64,000 nucleotides of DNA from the NCBI RefSeq assembly GCF_003945595.2, contig NW_024104620.1:4925033-4989032 (forward strand). Reading direction: 5' to 3'. Every line of letters starts with the position of its first letter. The first letter of the stretch is position 1. The notes under the pieces were generated by a model that did no database searches, was not told the DNA's origin, and saw only the letters and a list, made by a program, of their open reading frames with translations. Shown in pieces: positions 11,765-24,756 of the stretch. This stretch comes from Pipra filicauda. Taxonomy: Eukaryota; Chordata; Aves; Passeriformes; Pipridae. Both the position numbers and the translations under genes were made by a program.

Positions 11765-14700
11765 AATATATAGATATAAAAGCCTTTACCAGCTGACAGT
11801 GAAAAATTCTACCTGGGTCCGAGCAATGTTCTTAAATTATCACTAAAACTCTCCTCTACGTTTTTATTTAAAACACATGGAAAATTAAATCCTGACTGGA
11901 TAGGTTGGGGAAAGTTTTAATGTGTGAACACGTTGACTCTGAGTGCCACTAAATGCTTTGTTTAATTTGCATTTGTGAGAAAATATTCCCATTAAAGCAG
12001 CAGCAGAGCATAGGCAGTGGTGCCGTGTAGAGTTCCAGGACAGGACTTTTACACCTTATTAGCACTGCAGTAAGGGAAAAACACTTTAAAAGGCATTAAG
12101 GGGGGGGAAAAAGTCATTAAAAACATATTTGTCAGCTTCCAGAGATGTTAATGAAGAGGAACATAATGATATTAACAGCTTGAGATCGTCTTCTTTTCCA
12201 GGGAAAACTTAAACCTCACACACTTCCTTCATCTTGGTGGGGAAATACTAATGAAGCCTCTTCCCAGGACAGGGAGCGATTTGGGGTTCTAAGGTGTGAC
12301 CAAAAAAAAAAAAAGCCTTAGGTGTGCCTTAGTTCTCCTTTAGATTTGTTTATATTTAAATTATAATTATCTATTTTTAAAATATAAATAAGAGCCATTA
12401 GAAAGAGTGACACGAGAAGGCTACGGAAAAAGCTGAATAATGGAGGTCTTACACCTAAATGTGGAGATCTTATACCTGAAATGTTATTTTTTGGTGGTGG
12501 TGGTGGCAGTGCTGTGCATGTCACATGAAGAGGCAAACCCATGAGAAGGTGTGTGATACTCTCACAGCAAATGTTTAAGGCAGAGGAGCAATTTTGGGGG
12601 GGAGGGAGGTTGTTTTTGCTTTTCATTAACCTAATCTCATCAGTGTTTAATAGCAAAAACACGATAAACCTCGTGTTCTTTTCATTACAGAAGCCTGTAT
12701 CTTCTTGTTCTTCCCGTGCTATCTGCTGGCTTTATTAAAGAGTTTATCATTTTGACTCCTCATGCAAATCACAGAGGGATTGGAAGGATTTGATTTGAGC
12801 TGAAAAATGTATTTAGGTGAATCCAGTGGAATCGTGCACCGTAATTGGCACCTAAATATGTTTGGGGCAGATGGTGCTGGAGATTGTGCCAGCAAATTAC
12901 TTCTTGACCAGGGCTACTTCTCTGCTGTGTGTTATTCTGTAGATTTAAATCTAGCCTTTTTTTCTTGTCAGAATACCAGTGGAAGTATTTTGAAGTGTAA
13001 TTTTAAGCTGCTTAGTTCTAAAGCTATTAATACAGAGAAATGAATGGAAATCACAACAGATATAAATTTGTAAGGTGTCTTTGCCTCTGTGTAAAAGCAA
13101 TATCCAAAAGAAGTGTAACTCAGGCTGAGAACTACAACTGGGACAGTTTTCCCATTTGTGTTGGAGGAAGAACAAGGGTTGAGTGCTAAAAATTTATGCA
13201 GACAACCCAAAATGAGGTGAGCTTTTAAAGGGAGGGAACTTTCCAGTGCACTGATAGAGCCTACAAATGTACTTATCTTGCCTTTTTCTCACATTAGCTT
13301 CATAACCTCTGATGATAACTTAGTGATCATCAGCAAAAGGGCCCTTTTCATCAGAAACATGAAGAGTATGTGTATTCTGACCAGGCTGTGGAAATGTGAT
13401 GTTTAAAATACTGCACAGAGATACCCCGTGTTGGGATTGTGTTCCCTGCGTGAGCACAGCATTGCCAGCTCCACACATTCCAATGCTGGGATGATCCGAG
13501 CAGTGTCTCCCACTTCCCTGAGAGTGTCTTAAAGTTGTCTTTGCAACGTGGTTAGAACACACACTTTGATTCTCAGGGTGGTGTTTCCAGGCTGAGCTCA
13601 GCTGCAGTTAAGACTCGGCTTTCCAAAACCGGAGCGGAGCTGTTCGAGCTGTTGCACGTTTCCAAGAGATGGGCTCTGAGAAAATAAAGAGCTGCTCAGG
13701 AGTGAGATAAAGTCACAGCTGCTGTCAGCCACAATCAGAACGGAAACATTGCAAAGGGTGGTTAAAAGGGAAGAGGAGGAGCCTCCTGGTCACCTCATCT
13801 GGGCTTGCTCTTGTTTGCCTGCTGTACCACCAGTAAATCAGGAGTAGCACCAACGAAATAAGTTGACTGAGCCCCACGGATATGAAGCACTCAGCAAGGG
13901 AAAATCGAACTGCAGTGCCATGTGAATCACTGCTTGCCCTGTGATTCTCTCTCTCTGTTGTTTTTTTTTTTTCTCTGTGTGTGTTTTATGAGCTGTTTTT
14001 CAGTTGCCCTCTTGGCCAAGCTGATTCTCTTGCAGAATTGCAGGAGCAGTTGCTCCAGCTGAGGCTGTTGTAGAGACCTGCCACGGCAGCTCTCCATAAC
14101 CTAATTACGAGCCAAGCTGCAGGTCCAGCACCCCTGGGATGTCCAGAGAAACCTCCCAAAATGCAGTCCTTTATAGTCTTTGTTTTTCACTGGCTACCTT
14201 TGATTTCCCCCTGTATCAGGCTGAACAAAACACGTTTTAACTCCAGCCATCAATAAGCGTCTGAAGGTTTCTGTAGCTCAGGATTTACTGGGGGAGGAAT
14301 TTGGAGTTAATGGCCCTGTATTCGATGCTGTTGCTAAGAAACCCTGGCTCGGCTCTGTAATGTCCCTCTGCAGTTTGCCGAGTTCCTCCCTGATGGAAAC
14401 GCTCGTGTTTCAGCCTCTTGGCTTGTCCAGGGCAGGGTGTGCTCCTCTCACAGCTTGCCTGGCTCAGCCCTCGACAAAATGAAGTGGGAAGCCAATTTTC
14501 CCTTATTTTCTACCCACCTTAGCCCTTGGTTTCTGAAGTCATGAACCCTTTTTGCACTTGCATGCAGACAGTTACGTGTTTGCTGTCTGGGACTCAGCGG
14601 TGCTGCGGCGGTTTGTGGCAGTGAGCAGATTTCTGGTCTGGTGCTGCACGTCTTGGAGCTTGGAGGCAGATCCTGTCACCTGGCCAGAGACAGAGGGACA

Positions 14701-15085
14701 ATTTAAAAGCATAACCCATCTGTTTTACACTGGTAACGTGCAGGTTTCTCGTTGCCATGGCAAACCTGGATGGAATGAAGAGCAGAGAGCAATGTTCAGG
14801 CGAGGGAACGATGCCTTGGCAGGGTGGCAGGTTTGGGGTCCTTTTCTTTCTAATGGGCTGCAGAAATCCATAGGGATGAAACCAGGGACTTTCCCGGAGC
14901 CACTGCCATCTGTTGGTCTGAGATTTGTCTGGGAGAGCCAAGGAACCCTGCACTGAGTCCTTTATAAGCTTGATGAGGCCTCATTTATCCAATGCTTGCT
15001 CTGGGTTTGACACTGGGCAAGCAATGTAGTTCCTCTGACTTCCTGGGTGGAAGGAAAATGCTGGAAGCTGGAGATGAAGATGAGG

Positions 15086-15184
15086 TTTCTAAAGATTACC
15101 TTTCTACTAAGAAAGATCTTTCTAAGTAGATAGTCCCTTAGAAAGACTACTTAGAAACCTTTCTACTTAGAAAGGTCTTTCCTA
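15086..15184. repeat. Cluster of interleaved inverted and direct CTTTCTA/CTTAGAAAG motifs
   Basis: Within 100 bases the motifs CTTTCTA, CTAAGAAAG, CTTTCTAAGTAG, CTTAGAAAG and CTACTTAGAAA recur in both orientations, around the palindrome AAAGATCTTT and the near-palindrome ACCTTTCTACTTAGAAAGGT. The segment could fold into several alternative hairpins. No transposon family is recognised. Confidence 0.7.
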
Positions 15185-16998
15185 TGCTCACGCTTCCCAG
15201 TGCTCCTCCCTTCCCATGGGTGTCTGGAGCCCAGTGCTTCACTCAGCCATTGCTGACTCAACCCAGGTCAGGTTGGCCTTCTCTGAGCCTGAAATCATTG
15301 TGAGACATTGAGAAAAGGCAATTCAGAGAGGAGACACCTCATTCTGATATGTTGGCATTGATAAGGATCAAGTCCACCAAAGACCTTGAAGTGACTCTGG
15401 TGAGAGCAGAGGTGGCCTCTCTGCAGCTGGAGTTGTTCAGGGAGTTGTTTCTCATTTAAACACCACAATATTTTGCATTGGTATTGAAATTGAGCAGATT
15501 TGGTGCTGATCTCACCCCGACTTTATAAGAAACAGAGTAACTAAACCTCTTGCACTGTGTGGTCTCAGCTCACCCTCTGCATCTTCTAAGAACACCCTCA
15601 ATCTGCCACCAAAATTAGTTGATGGAGCTGTATCATTTTCCTCTCTTTGACCATAATTAACAGGGACACTTTCTGTCAATCAAGTGTCAAAATGAAATGC
15701 TTTCCCTTCATCCATCAAGTGCTTGCACTGCAGAGAATGGTTGTTCCCTTGGGCAGCTGCCGGGGAGCAGAGCCATGGGTTGGGTTATTAACAGGCAGAA
15801 TTAACTTTTAATGTTAATGTTGTTGTTTACACTTGTTCAGGAGCCTTGGGAAGATGAAAGGCTCTCAGAAACTCTCAGTCATTCTCACTGTCACCAAGGG
15901 AAAGGCACTTGGAGCTAAAGCTGCTCAGCATCTGAGGAGTGAGACCCGAGGATGTGCTGATCAGCCTCGGGGGTTTGTCAGCATAGTCAGGGCAGGGTGA
16001 TGTGACAGCAGGTCAATGTGTCTCATTTTGAAGCCTCTCCCACCTCTCAAGGGCTGGACACTCAGGATTGCTGCCCTCCTTGACCTGCACCTTCAGGAGT
16101 ATTCAGGCTCCATCCTCAAAACCAACTTAGAGGCCAAAATGCCTCAGTTGCACCAGGAGCTGTGGGTGTGTTTGGAAACAAAACGGGTCTCTCAGTCACT
16201 TCAGGGGCGTTTGAACATTTTAATCAAAACCTTTTCTATTTACCTCGTGTTGCACGTTATGGAGAAGAGGGAGACACTTTAGGATCTCCTGCTCTGCTGT
16301 GTTATGGTCTCACCTGCCTTGCTGGGGCACTGCAGTGACCTCGTGGCTTCAGGCTGAGCTCCTTTCTTGGGCTTGGCTCAGGAACGTGCATGTTGGAAAA
16401 ATCCCAGTCTTCCCAAGTTCTGCCTGCAAAATGCTGCTTCCCCAGTCCCATACTGGGGACAGTTACTCCTCTTGTCCTTTATTGAAGTTTAATTTCGCTG
16501 CTTTGCCAAACACTCCAGCTGCAAAGGCTGCAGATGAAAGTGAGGAAAGGAGGTTAATGCAATATATGTTATCCCTGTCTACAGGGATATTTGGGTTTTT
16601 CACTGCTTTCAAATTGCTGAAATAAATGCCACCAGCAACGTTTACAAATGCAGAGTGAGTAATTTAAATAGAAAATCGGTTGGTCATGAAGTCAAGGTTC
16701 AAAGCTGAATCACAAATCCTAGGAAAATCAAATCAAAGAAGACATTGTCTTCTGCAGGGAGAGAAATTTAGAAACAAATTATTTTCCCTCTGGTCACCAG
16801 GAAAAATGCAGTTAAGTGTCACGTGAGACTTTACTACCTGAAAAAGAACTGAGGAGGTGCTGCCTCCCCACTGCACATCCCACTGGATGCAACCTTAACA
16901 GGAGCATCTAGAAAACCTAATAAATAAAAAATAAAGATTCCAACTGAGACAAACATTTGAATACTCTGTAATTAGGATTGAATGCTCTTCTTGTTCTT

Positions 16999-17012
16999 TT
17001 TTTTTTTTTTTT
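16999..17012. repeat. Poly-T tract
   Basis: A run of T with no recognisable element attached. Confidence 0.8.
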
Positions 17013-17306
17013 GCTGGAAAAGTCGTAATTTTGACAAGTGATTGTGCTCAGGTAGAATGAAAACAACTCAACAGAAAAGAAATGGGAAGTGCCCACGGAG
17101 TTCTGTTAAAATGCCATCCTGAAAAACGGAGGAGGACGTGCTTAAACATCATCAGGACTTGCTTGTTTTCTAAATGAAACCTTCCAATTGACTTCCCTTT
17201 AAAAACTTGTGGTTTTTTTCCCAGTGGAATAAAAGGAACCCAGAAGAGTTTGACACGTTTCCTGTGTGGGCACTTTCCCAGGTGCCACATCCACGTGTTT
17301 TGTGAA

Positions 17307-17455
17307 TATTTCCAGGGGTGATGATTCCACTGCTTCCCTGGGCAGCCTGTTCCAGTGCCTGACCACCCTTTATGTGAAGAAATTTTTCCTATTATCTAAT
17401 CTAAACCTCCCCTGGCACAACTTCTAAACCTGCTGCTTGGATTATCTGTTCTTAC
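17307..17455 (-). mobile_element. CR1 fragment, antisense
   Basis: The + strand has TCCAGGGGTGATGATTCCAC, CCTGGGCAGCCTGTTCCAGT and TAATCTAAACCTCCCCTGGC, in the order expected for an inverted CR1 body. The terminal 3' end is missing, so this is an internal or degraded piece. Confidence 0.85.
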
Positions 17456-20400
17456 TTAGAGGGAAAGTTAAGTCTGAAGCTGTAGATACAGACAGAGTTG
17501 ATCACAGGATAATATTCTTTAGAAAAAAATATATTTTGTTACATTTTATAGATGTAGTTTACAGAAATAGCAAGTTTAAATACTGGTCTGAAAAATCTGC
17601 TTTGTTTTAGAAGGAGTTTATTCAGTTCTGTGCCAACAAAAATAAATGAAGAAGTGTCTTGAATGTGAAGCTTTTGCTCCAAAGATATAATCATGGCAGG
17701 GTTATTAAATGCTGAATATAGGCTCATTTTAACTTTATTTTCTAGATGGCTGTTTTTATTCCACAGAAACAGGGTTGGGGATATTGGTACAAGGCAAAAT
17801 TGGGCAGGAATGATGAAATTGCATAAATTACAAATAATCCAAAATATCCAGGGCATTGTACATCCATAGGTGTTGAGTTGAATAGTTTAAGTTAATAACA
17901 AGAGGTCTGGATTTCTCAGTCTTCAGAAGGAATTAATGCTGTTTCTGCACATCGTGGATCAATGGGTCAGGGATGAGAGGGAAATGCAGGAGTACAACAA
18001 TTATCCATGAGGAGCTGAGCACGTGGGGGCTCCTGTGGCAGTGTCAGTGCAGATGGAGCATCTGGTGTGGTCCTCAGCATCACCTTTATCTGCTGCAGGA
18101 GCCAAATCCCCCTCCCAGGCTCCCAGAGACAGCTGGGTTTGTGCAAGTGCTTGATAAAACTTGACCCTCTGATCCTCCATCCTCAGCTGAGCTTTATCAA
18201 CCTGTGTTTGCACTGCTTGAATTTCAGCTCTTTCTAATGCTCTGCCAATATAGGTTTGGGTTGGTTTTTTTTTTTAAGACAGAATTGCTAAGCCCAGTGT
18301 TTTGTTAGTGTCACATCTAAGGCTTTGAGCAGCAGAGGCAGCTCCCAAGGAAATTTAAATACTTGCTTCAACAATACTCTACATCCCTTCTTTTATCCAC
18401 AGACAAAAAATAAAGGCACATGCAGAGAAAGATTTGCAGGTTGCCAGGTTTTCATGACTTTATTGCAAGTCTCATAATCATTGGCATTTTTGTTATGTGA
18501 CAAATCTGTTCAGTGTTTTAGCTTTGGTTTGTTGGTTGGTTGGTTGGTTTTGGTTTTATTTTTTCTTTTAAGTTTCTACTATTTCCACTTGAAAGAAGTG
18601 TCATCTCTTGGGTGAAACAAAGACCTCAAGAGCTGATGTGAACAAACCTAGCTGGTTGATTTTTGCATCTTGTTTTTTAAGCCTCTTTCAGGGCTTTCAT
18701 TATTGCAACCCCAGCAGATTAGCAAGACACTGTTAATTGGTCTCTCAACACTCTCAACAACACATAAAGCTTTAGTCTCTTCCAGATGTTTGGTGGGAAT
18801 CAAACCAAGCCCAGTTGTCTTGTAACACCTTGAGTTCATTCAAACCCCAGAAAAGCCTGTGATTTGTGAAATCCCCTTCAGGAAGAGTTTTCTTCCACCT
18901 CTGACACCGAGGAGACGGAACATCCTGTTTGCACCAGGAGCTGTTTGTTAAACCAGAACAGCTCCTAATTCGTAGCTGAGCAGCAGGGAAAAGCCAAACA
19001 AGTCCCTCAGCAGTGGTGGCATCTCACCTTTGTGGTTTATAGTGTTTCCATGGGGTGCAAAATGTGTGTTTACAGATGGGAAGCCGAAGTGTTCGGGGTT
19101 TAGGTGACCCATCCAAGATCCTGGAGGCAATTTTGGGTGAAGCAGGAACCAGTCTTCCTGTATACCCCATCCAGGACCCTAAATTCAAGCACAGATGGGC
19201 ATCAGTGCTCTGGAGGCAGCTCACAGCAGCTGAGGATGTGTTGGCACACGGAATTCCTCTTGTTCCCTTCCTTTTTTGTCTAAACAAAGTAGCTATTGTT
19301 TGTGGACTATAAGAGCTGCACAATCAGCTAAAGAGGCAACAAATAAATGATTACCCAACAGAAAGGAGAGAGCAGCAGCTGCAGAGCCGGGGGTCACCGG
19401 GCCGTGGCCGTCTCTGGAAGGGCTTCCTTGGTTCTTGGCAGGACTCAATGGAGTTTGTCTTGCAGGAGTTGGATTTGCTGGTTTGGCGCCGTGCCTGCCG
19501 TCTTTCTCTAAGTTTGACATTGTTCCTGGCCTGGCAGTTTGCAGCTCTCTGGGGAATTAAGCATCTCAAATATTTCTGTGAACAACAGTAGCCCAGCCAT
19601 GAAGGTTGGAGTCCAGTTTGCTGCAGGAGCCGTGGGCTCTTTTGGCTCAAAGCACTGCTGGAAGTAGCAGGACCCCATTGCAGCTCTTTATTCCCTGCTC
19701 CAAATCCATGTCCCCATCACAATCATAAACATAACAGAGGAATTTATATTAATTTGGGGTTTTTCCTTTAGGTTAAGTGGGGGTTTAATTTTTTTTTTAT
19801 TTTATTATTTATTAATCTGACTAATACAACTGGGGTGAATAGGCAAGTTTTCAGGGATGGGATCACTTCTTGACAGTCAATGACATTCTTGTCACTCAAT
19901 TACATTCTTGTAGCTCTAGTGAGATTTTACCCAAAGAGAACAATATTTTTTTTTTCCTAAATGATCCCTGACAGTGTTTTAGTGAAAGTAAACACTGAGC
20001 CTTTTGATTTTTAAAATTTTGGCCAAATCGTAGTGAAGTTCATCTCACTACTGGGAGGCATCAGCTGTGATTTAGAGCTGAAGGAACTGAGGCAAAGAAG
20101 AAAAGTCCTTTCCAAAGGGCTGATGAAAAAAGGTTCAGAAAGACAAAGCAAAATACAACAGCTCCTCTTTCCTTCTCAGTTCAGGCATATCTTGGATACA
20201 TAAACTGGAGTTTTTGAGCAGCAGGTGGTTTCTCCAAGGAGAATATGGACATCTGTCCTTGTAGATGGGTCTGAAACTCCCATCCTTTTCCTGCTCAAAT
20301 ATGAGCTTTTAAATGGAACAGGAGCGTGGAGAAAAATTAAAGAATTTATTTCTGTGTTGCTGGATTCAAAACATACCTGTGTTTTTAAGGACAATATAAA

Positions 20401-21200
20401 CTTGACATTTTAATTGAAATGGTTTAAAATCCAGCTTCGAAAGAAGCTTCTGCACCATAAAAGAGATGTCAGTGAAAAACTTTGATTATTAAAAGGATCT
20501 CCACTTCTCGATGGCATTTGCTTATCCAAAAAGGTCAGATTTGTAAAGAGGACCTAATGGCTGAAAAAATGACTGGCTTTACTGCTGAGCATGTTTTCCT
20601 CTGGAACTCTGGTGCCATTTATTGGTCTGGTGGCTTCCTTTTGCATTTGGGAAGCTCTGAAGGCAGCTCTTTGCCAGTTACACACAAAGCATTTAGAGCC
20701 CAGAGAGGCCAGCTCGTTAGTAATTACTGTAATGAGTTCTTCACAGTGTTTCTTGAAAGGTGATTGAGCCCCTAATGCAGACACCACATATTTTTTTCTT
20801 CACTTAATGGTGTGGTAAATTATTCCTGCGAGGGGGCTCGTTGAATGCCTCCTTTGAAACGAGTTAAAGACCACGAAGGAAAGGAAAGGCTGTAGGTCTC
20901 CTCTTAGCAAAAACAGGAGGAAATATTTCTGGAGCAGTTCAGACGGAGACCTTCCCGGTGTTCCTGCAGGGGAGTGGAAAGCTGGGTCGTGTCAACAGCG
21001 ACTGACACAAACATGTGGATGGGGCAGATGGTTTCAAGGTGGGTTTTCCAGCTGCAGAGTTGCAGGACAGGCTGGGAAAAGGAAAATCAGCTCAGTTTGC
21101 TCAGAGCTTCTGCCTCGTGATCCAGATGTCCGTGAGCTTTGCAGATCAGCTTCTCAGCTGGTTGGAAGTGAGAGGAGTTAAACTCCACGAGAGAGGGGAA
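17456..21200. other. Non-coding DNA, no gene seen
   Basis: Unique AT-leaning sequence with a (GGTT)n tract near 18527-18556, T-rich runs near 18270 and 19780, and a short 20-base-period duplication (TCAATGACATTCTTG-like) near 19876-19912. Short open frames only. Confidence 0.45.
18527..18556. repeat. (GGTT)n simple repeat
   Basis: Several TTGG units run in tandem, followed by related TTTTGG variants. Confidence 0.75.
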
Positions 21201-21422
21201 CAAGGTTGGATATTAGGAAAAATTTCTTCACTGGGAGAGTGGTTCAACATTGGAAAGGGTTCCCCAGGGAAGTTGTGGACTCACCATCCCTGGAAGTGTT
21301 CAAAATACGAGTAGAAGTGGTACTTTGTGATGTGGTTCAGTGGACACAGTGATATTTGGTTCAAGTTTGGACTTGATGACCTTGAAGATCTTTTCCAACC
21401 TCAATGATTCTATGATTCTATG
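21201..21422 (+). mobile_element. CR1 3' fragment with terminal repeats
   Basis: It begins with AAGGTTGGATATTAGGAAAA, passes through the AAATTTCTTCACTGGGAGAG and CCCTGGAAGTGTTCAA blocks, and ends in GATTCTATGATTCTATGA. That is the CR1 3' terminus with its short tandem repeats. Confidence 0.92.
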
Positions 21423-21666
21423 AACCTGGCTTTTACAAAGGGAGATTTCTCTGCTTGCTAAGTGAATAAATTAATTTATATGTCTAAATGCAACTAGCAA
21501 ATGCTACAGTGGGAAAGGCTTCTTAACCAGAATCATCAATCAGGTAAAAATAAACTGTTGTGTGCATTGCATGTCCTCTTTTTTTGGACATGAGCAAGAG
21601 ACCCATCAGACAACACCAATAATAAAAATAAGACTGTGTTTTATTTATGATTTAGCTCTCACTATG

Positions 21667-21965
21667 CTGGAGAGGGACTTTGGACAAGGGCCTGGAGTGA
21701 CAGGACACAGGGAATTGCTTCCCACTGCCAGAGGGCAGGGATAGATGGGATGTAGGGAAGGAATTCTCCCCTGTGAGGGTGGTGAGGCCCTGGTACAGGG
21801 TGCCCAGAGAAGCTGTGGCTGCCTCAGCCCTGGAAGTGTCCAAGGCCAGGTTGGATGAGGTTTGGAGCAACCTGGGCTAGTGGAAGGTGTCCCTGCCCAT
21901 GGCAGGGGGTGGGACTGGATATCTCTAAGATCTCTTCCAATCCAAACCATTTTATGATTCCATAA
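21667..21965 (+). mobile_element. CR1 3' fragment
   Basis: CTGGAGAGGGACTTTGGACA opens the piece. GAGAAGCTGTGGCTGCC, GTGTCCAAGGCCAGGTTGG and GTGTCCCTGCCCATGGCAGG follow in order, and it closes with a degraded ATTTTATGATTCC tail. In the sense frame it still reads as the C-terminal tail of ORF2, with substitutions. Confidence 0.93.
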
Positions 21966-24569
21966 CGTGGGAGATGCTGAAAGGCCTTTGGGTGTTTCAG
22001 GAGCCCCACGTTCCCAAACCCTGTGCCTGTCTCTGGTGGGGCAGTGCAGAGAACACGAGGAGAGCTCGTACAGGGGAGGCCTAAAGTGCTTGGAGTAGTT
22101 CATTTTTCCTCACTGCAAAACCAACCCCAGTAGATGTTATCTGAGAAGCTCCTTGGTCACATGAAGCCATAATGGATCGCACCATTTGCCCACACACATC
22201 ACTGTCTCTGCAGACCCTCCGAGAGCCTCGTTAGCCAGCCAGGTTCCCTGGCATCCTTTGGGATGGGTTTTCAAAGGATCTGTGCCTGCAGTGCAGTTTT
22301 TTGACTTTGCTCTCCGTGGGAGCAGATGTGGTGAGTGCTGACTGCTCACAGAGAAGTCCCACTTAAATGTCCTCTCTATTTCTATGCAGCAGAGTCAGGA
22401 GATGAGCCCAGGAATCCTTGTGCAGCCTCCCTTGATAAAATTATATCATGTCCGTCCTCTTTCATTTAGTCACTCCTGCTGGTGAGACTTAATTTTAGAC
22501 TCTGCTGGCTTTTGTCAGTAGATCTCAGGATATATTATCTATGCTTTATTTTATTTTGTGCTCATCTGGGCAGTATCTGGAGTGTATAAAATGGGGTCTC
22601 CTGGAACAACTTTATTGCTTCAGCCTCTTCCTTGAATGAGTTTTTGGCGCAGGTATAATTTTTCCCTCGTCTCCGACGAAAAGCAATTTCCTTTCTCCCC
22701 TGCACGTCCTTCAGGCTCTGGTGATTCTGCCCTGCAAAAAACCAACTTTGTTGACCCATTCTCTCTCCTGGGGGTGGCAAATGGTCCTCACCTGACCACG
22801 CCAGCACAGCACATCATCTCGGAGAGCAGCAGGGAGAGCCGCCTCCTCCCGGAGAGATTATTTGCTCTCTTCTCGAAGGTGATGTCAAAGCACTAACAGA
22901 GGGTTGTTACGGTTCCTTCACCCCTTGAAATTGTTCCTTGCAGGGAGGAAATGGTGAAATTGGAATGGGAGAAGCTGGGGTGCTGACAGGACTTTGATAG
23001 TTGTAATTTTTATTTAGCTGGTTGTCTTGCTTGCAGAGTCACTGATGTGTTACCAACCTCGAGCCAAGAGGAATGATACAAGGAGGGAAAAGTGTCATCC
23101 TCATTTTTTTATTTTTTTTTTCCATTTTTTTTTTTTTTTTTTTCTTTTCAGGGGATCAAGAAGTATCTTTTAATCTCCACTGAACAGACCTGTGTTTATA
23201 ACTGAGGTCCATCATTTTTTTTTCTTTAAAAAGGAATCTTATCTATTTGTCTGGGTTAGTGAAAGTGCTGCTCGGCAGAAATGTTTGAGCTGTAACGTTG
23301 TGAGGGATGGAGGGTTTGCCTCATTATCCTTCTCCCTTAGATTTTTAGAGGGCAAAAGGCAGGAAATTTCTCTTGATCTAAATGAGAAATATAAAATTTC
23401 TTCTGCTTTGGAAGCAGTTTTGCAGACTGACACAGGACTTCCAGAAACCAACGTCAGGAATGGTTTGGTCTTTCAGCTCTCTTTGTTTTCACTTTGTTAT
23501 GTAGGCTGGAGGTTTGGAAATGCTTCTTTTACTTTCATGAGGAAGACTCAGAGGATTTTATTTTCCAATACGGTTTCCATTGTGTTCATGGGAAAAGATT
23601 TGTTTTGCTAAACAGAGTTTAAACACAGCCCCGTGGCAGATCCCTATAAAAATCAACTCAAGTCAATACTGATCTGCTTTTCCCACATTCTTACTGGGAA
23701 ATATTTCTTCTAATTTCCCTGGCATCTCTGTAAACCTAGAGAATGAAAAATGAGAGAAGCATTTGCCCCCCCCCTGAGCTTCATGGGCCACATGTTGCTC
23801 CAACAGAGCAAAGAGTGAGAGCAACTCCAAAGAGTAAGGGAGGAAATATTGGAGAATGTAGAGCTCTTGTCTCAGATAGGAGTTTGGAATAACTTAGGAT
23901 AATGTAATTTAGTTTGTTTTGAATTACTTTAAAATCAGAAAGCCTGGGAGAAAGGCTCCATGTACCAGTCAGTGTAAATCTGGAAGGTAGCCATCAGCTC
24001 GAGGAGGAGAACTCTGCTATACATTTGTATTACTGGAAGCAGATGTGGGCTTAGGGCTCCAGCCAAAATTTCAGAGTATAAAAAGAATGATCTGTCCTCA
24101 ATTCTTTGTTGGTCAGAGAGGGTGGGATGAATCAATACTTGTGCATTAGTGCTGGGAAGGTGGCTTTCAGGGCTGATGTGTGTGATAGAGATGCTGGTTC
24201 AGTCCAGGAGTGGTAAGAAAATCAAACCCACTGCTGCCTGCGTGCAGCCAGGTACCTGCTGCTCTCCTGCATGGAAAACCTGCAGCTTCCTGGGGCTCAG
24301 GAATGTTGGTTGGTGGGAGGGCATATGATTACAAAATGATTTTTTAATGGTTACTTGGAGAAGCTCAGCTGCACGTGGTTTCCATCCCCCTTACGCTGCT
24401 CCCCAGAAATCCATGTCCTCTGCAGAGCATCACCCTGGGACACCCTCAGCTTCACATGCAGTGACCCATAAGCAGGAGATGTTTGGTTCACAAGCAGGAG
24501 GGTGGCCTGGCTTGTGATATACAACCCTGTGATGTACAGGAGTCCCACCCATCAGTCAAATTCTTATGC
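21966..24569. other. Non-coding DNA, no gene seen
   Basis: Unique sequence with a long T-rich stretch at 23104-23150. No supported exon. Confidence 0.45.
23104..23150. repeat. Long poly-T rich tract
   Basis: About 47 bases, nearly all T, with a few interruptions. It could be the antisense poly-A tail of an old insertion, but no element body is recognised beside it. Confidence 0.75.
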
Positions 24570-24756
24570 CACTGGCACAGGTTGCCCAGAGAAGCTGTGG
24601 CTGCCCCATCCCTGGAATTGTCCAAGGCCAGGTTGGACGGGGCTTGGAGCAACCTGGGACAGTGAAAGATGTCCCTGGCCATGGCAGGGGGTGGAATGGG
24701 GGGAGCTTTAAGGTCCCTTCCAGCCCAAACCATTCTGTGATTCATTGTATGATTTA
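24570..24756 (+). mobile_element. CR1 3' fragment
   Basis: Starts at ACTGGCACAGGTTGCCCAGA, continues through GTCCAAGGCCAGGTTGGACG and GGTCCCTTCCAGCCCAAACC, and ends with a degraded ATTCTGTGATTCATTG terminal repeat. Confidence 0.92.

Larger units (their letters stand above)
2886..17306. other. Non-coding DNA, transposon-poor, no gene seen
   Basis: About 14 kb in which only one short CR1 (3646-3778), simple-sequence tracts and a palindrome cluster stand out. No open frame here is flanked by convincing splice sites or resembles a known protein. If the exon at 26139 is internal, this is most simply deep intron. Some stretches (for example 6030-6260) have the AT-rich, TAAT-containing texture of conserved non-coding elements, which cannot be proven from one genome. 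Confidence 0.45.

Noticed and set aside
14552..14956. 134-codon + strand frame mirrored by a 119-codon - strand frame
   Set aside because: Open on both strands over the same bases, no recognised protein, no splice support.
21667..21965. Open frames across this and other CR1 pieces that resemble one another
   Set aside because: They are fragments of the CR1 ORF2 tail or its antisense, not host genes.
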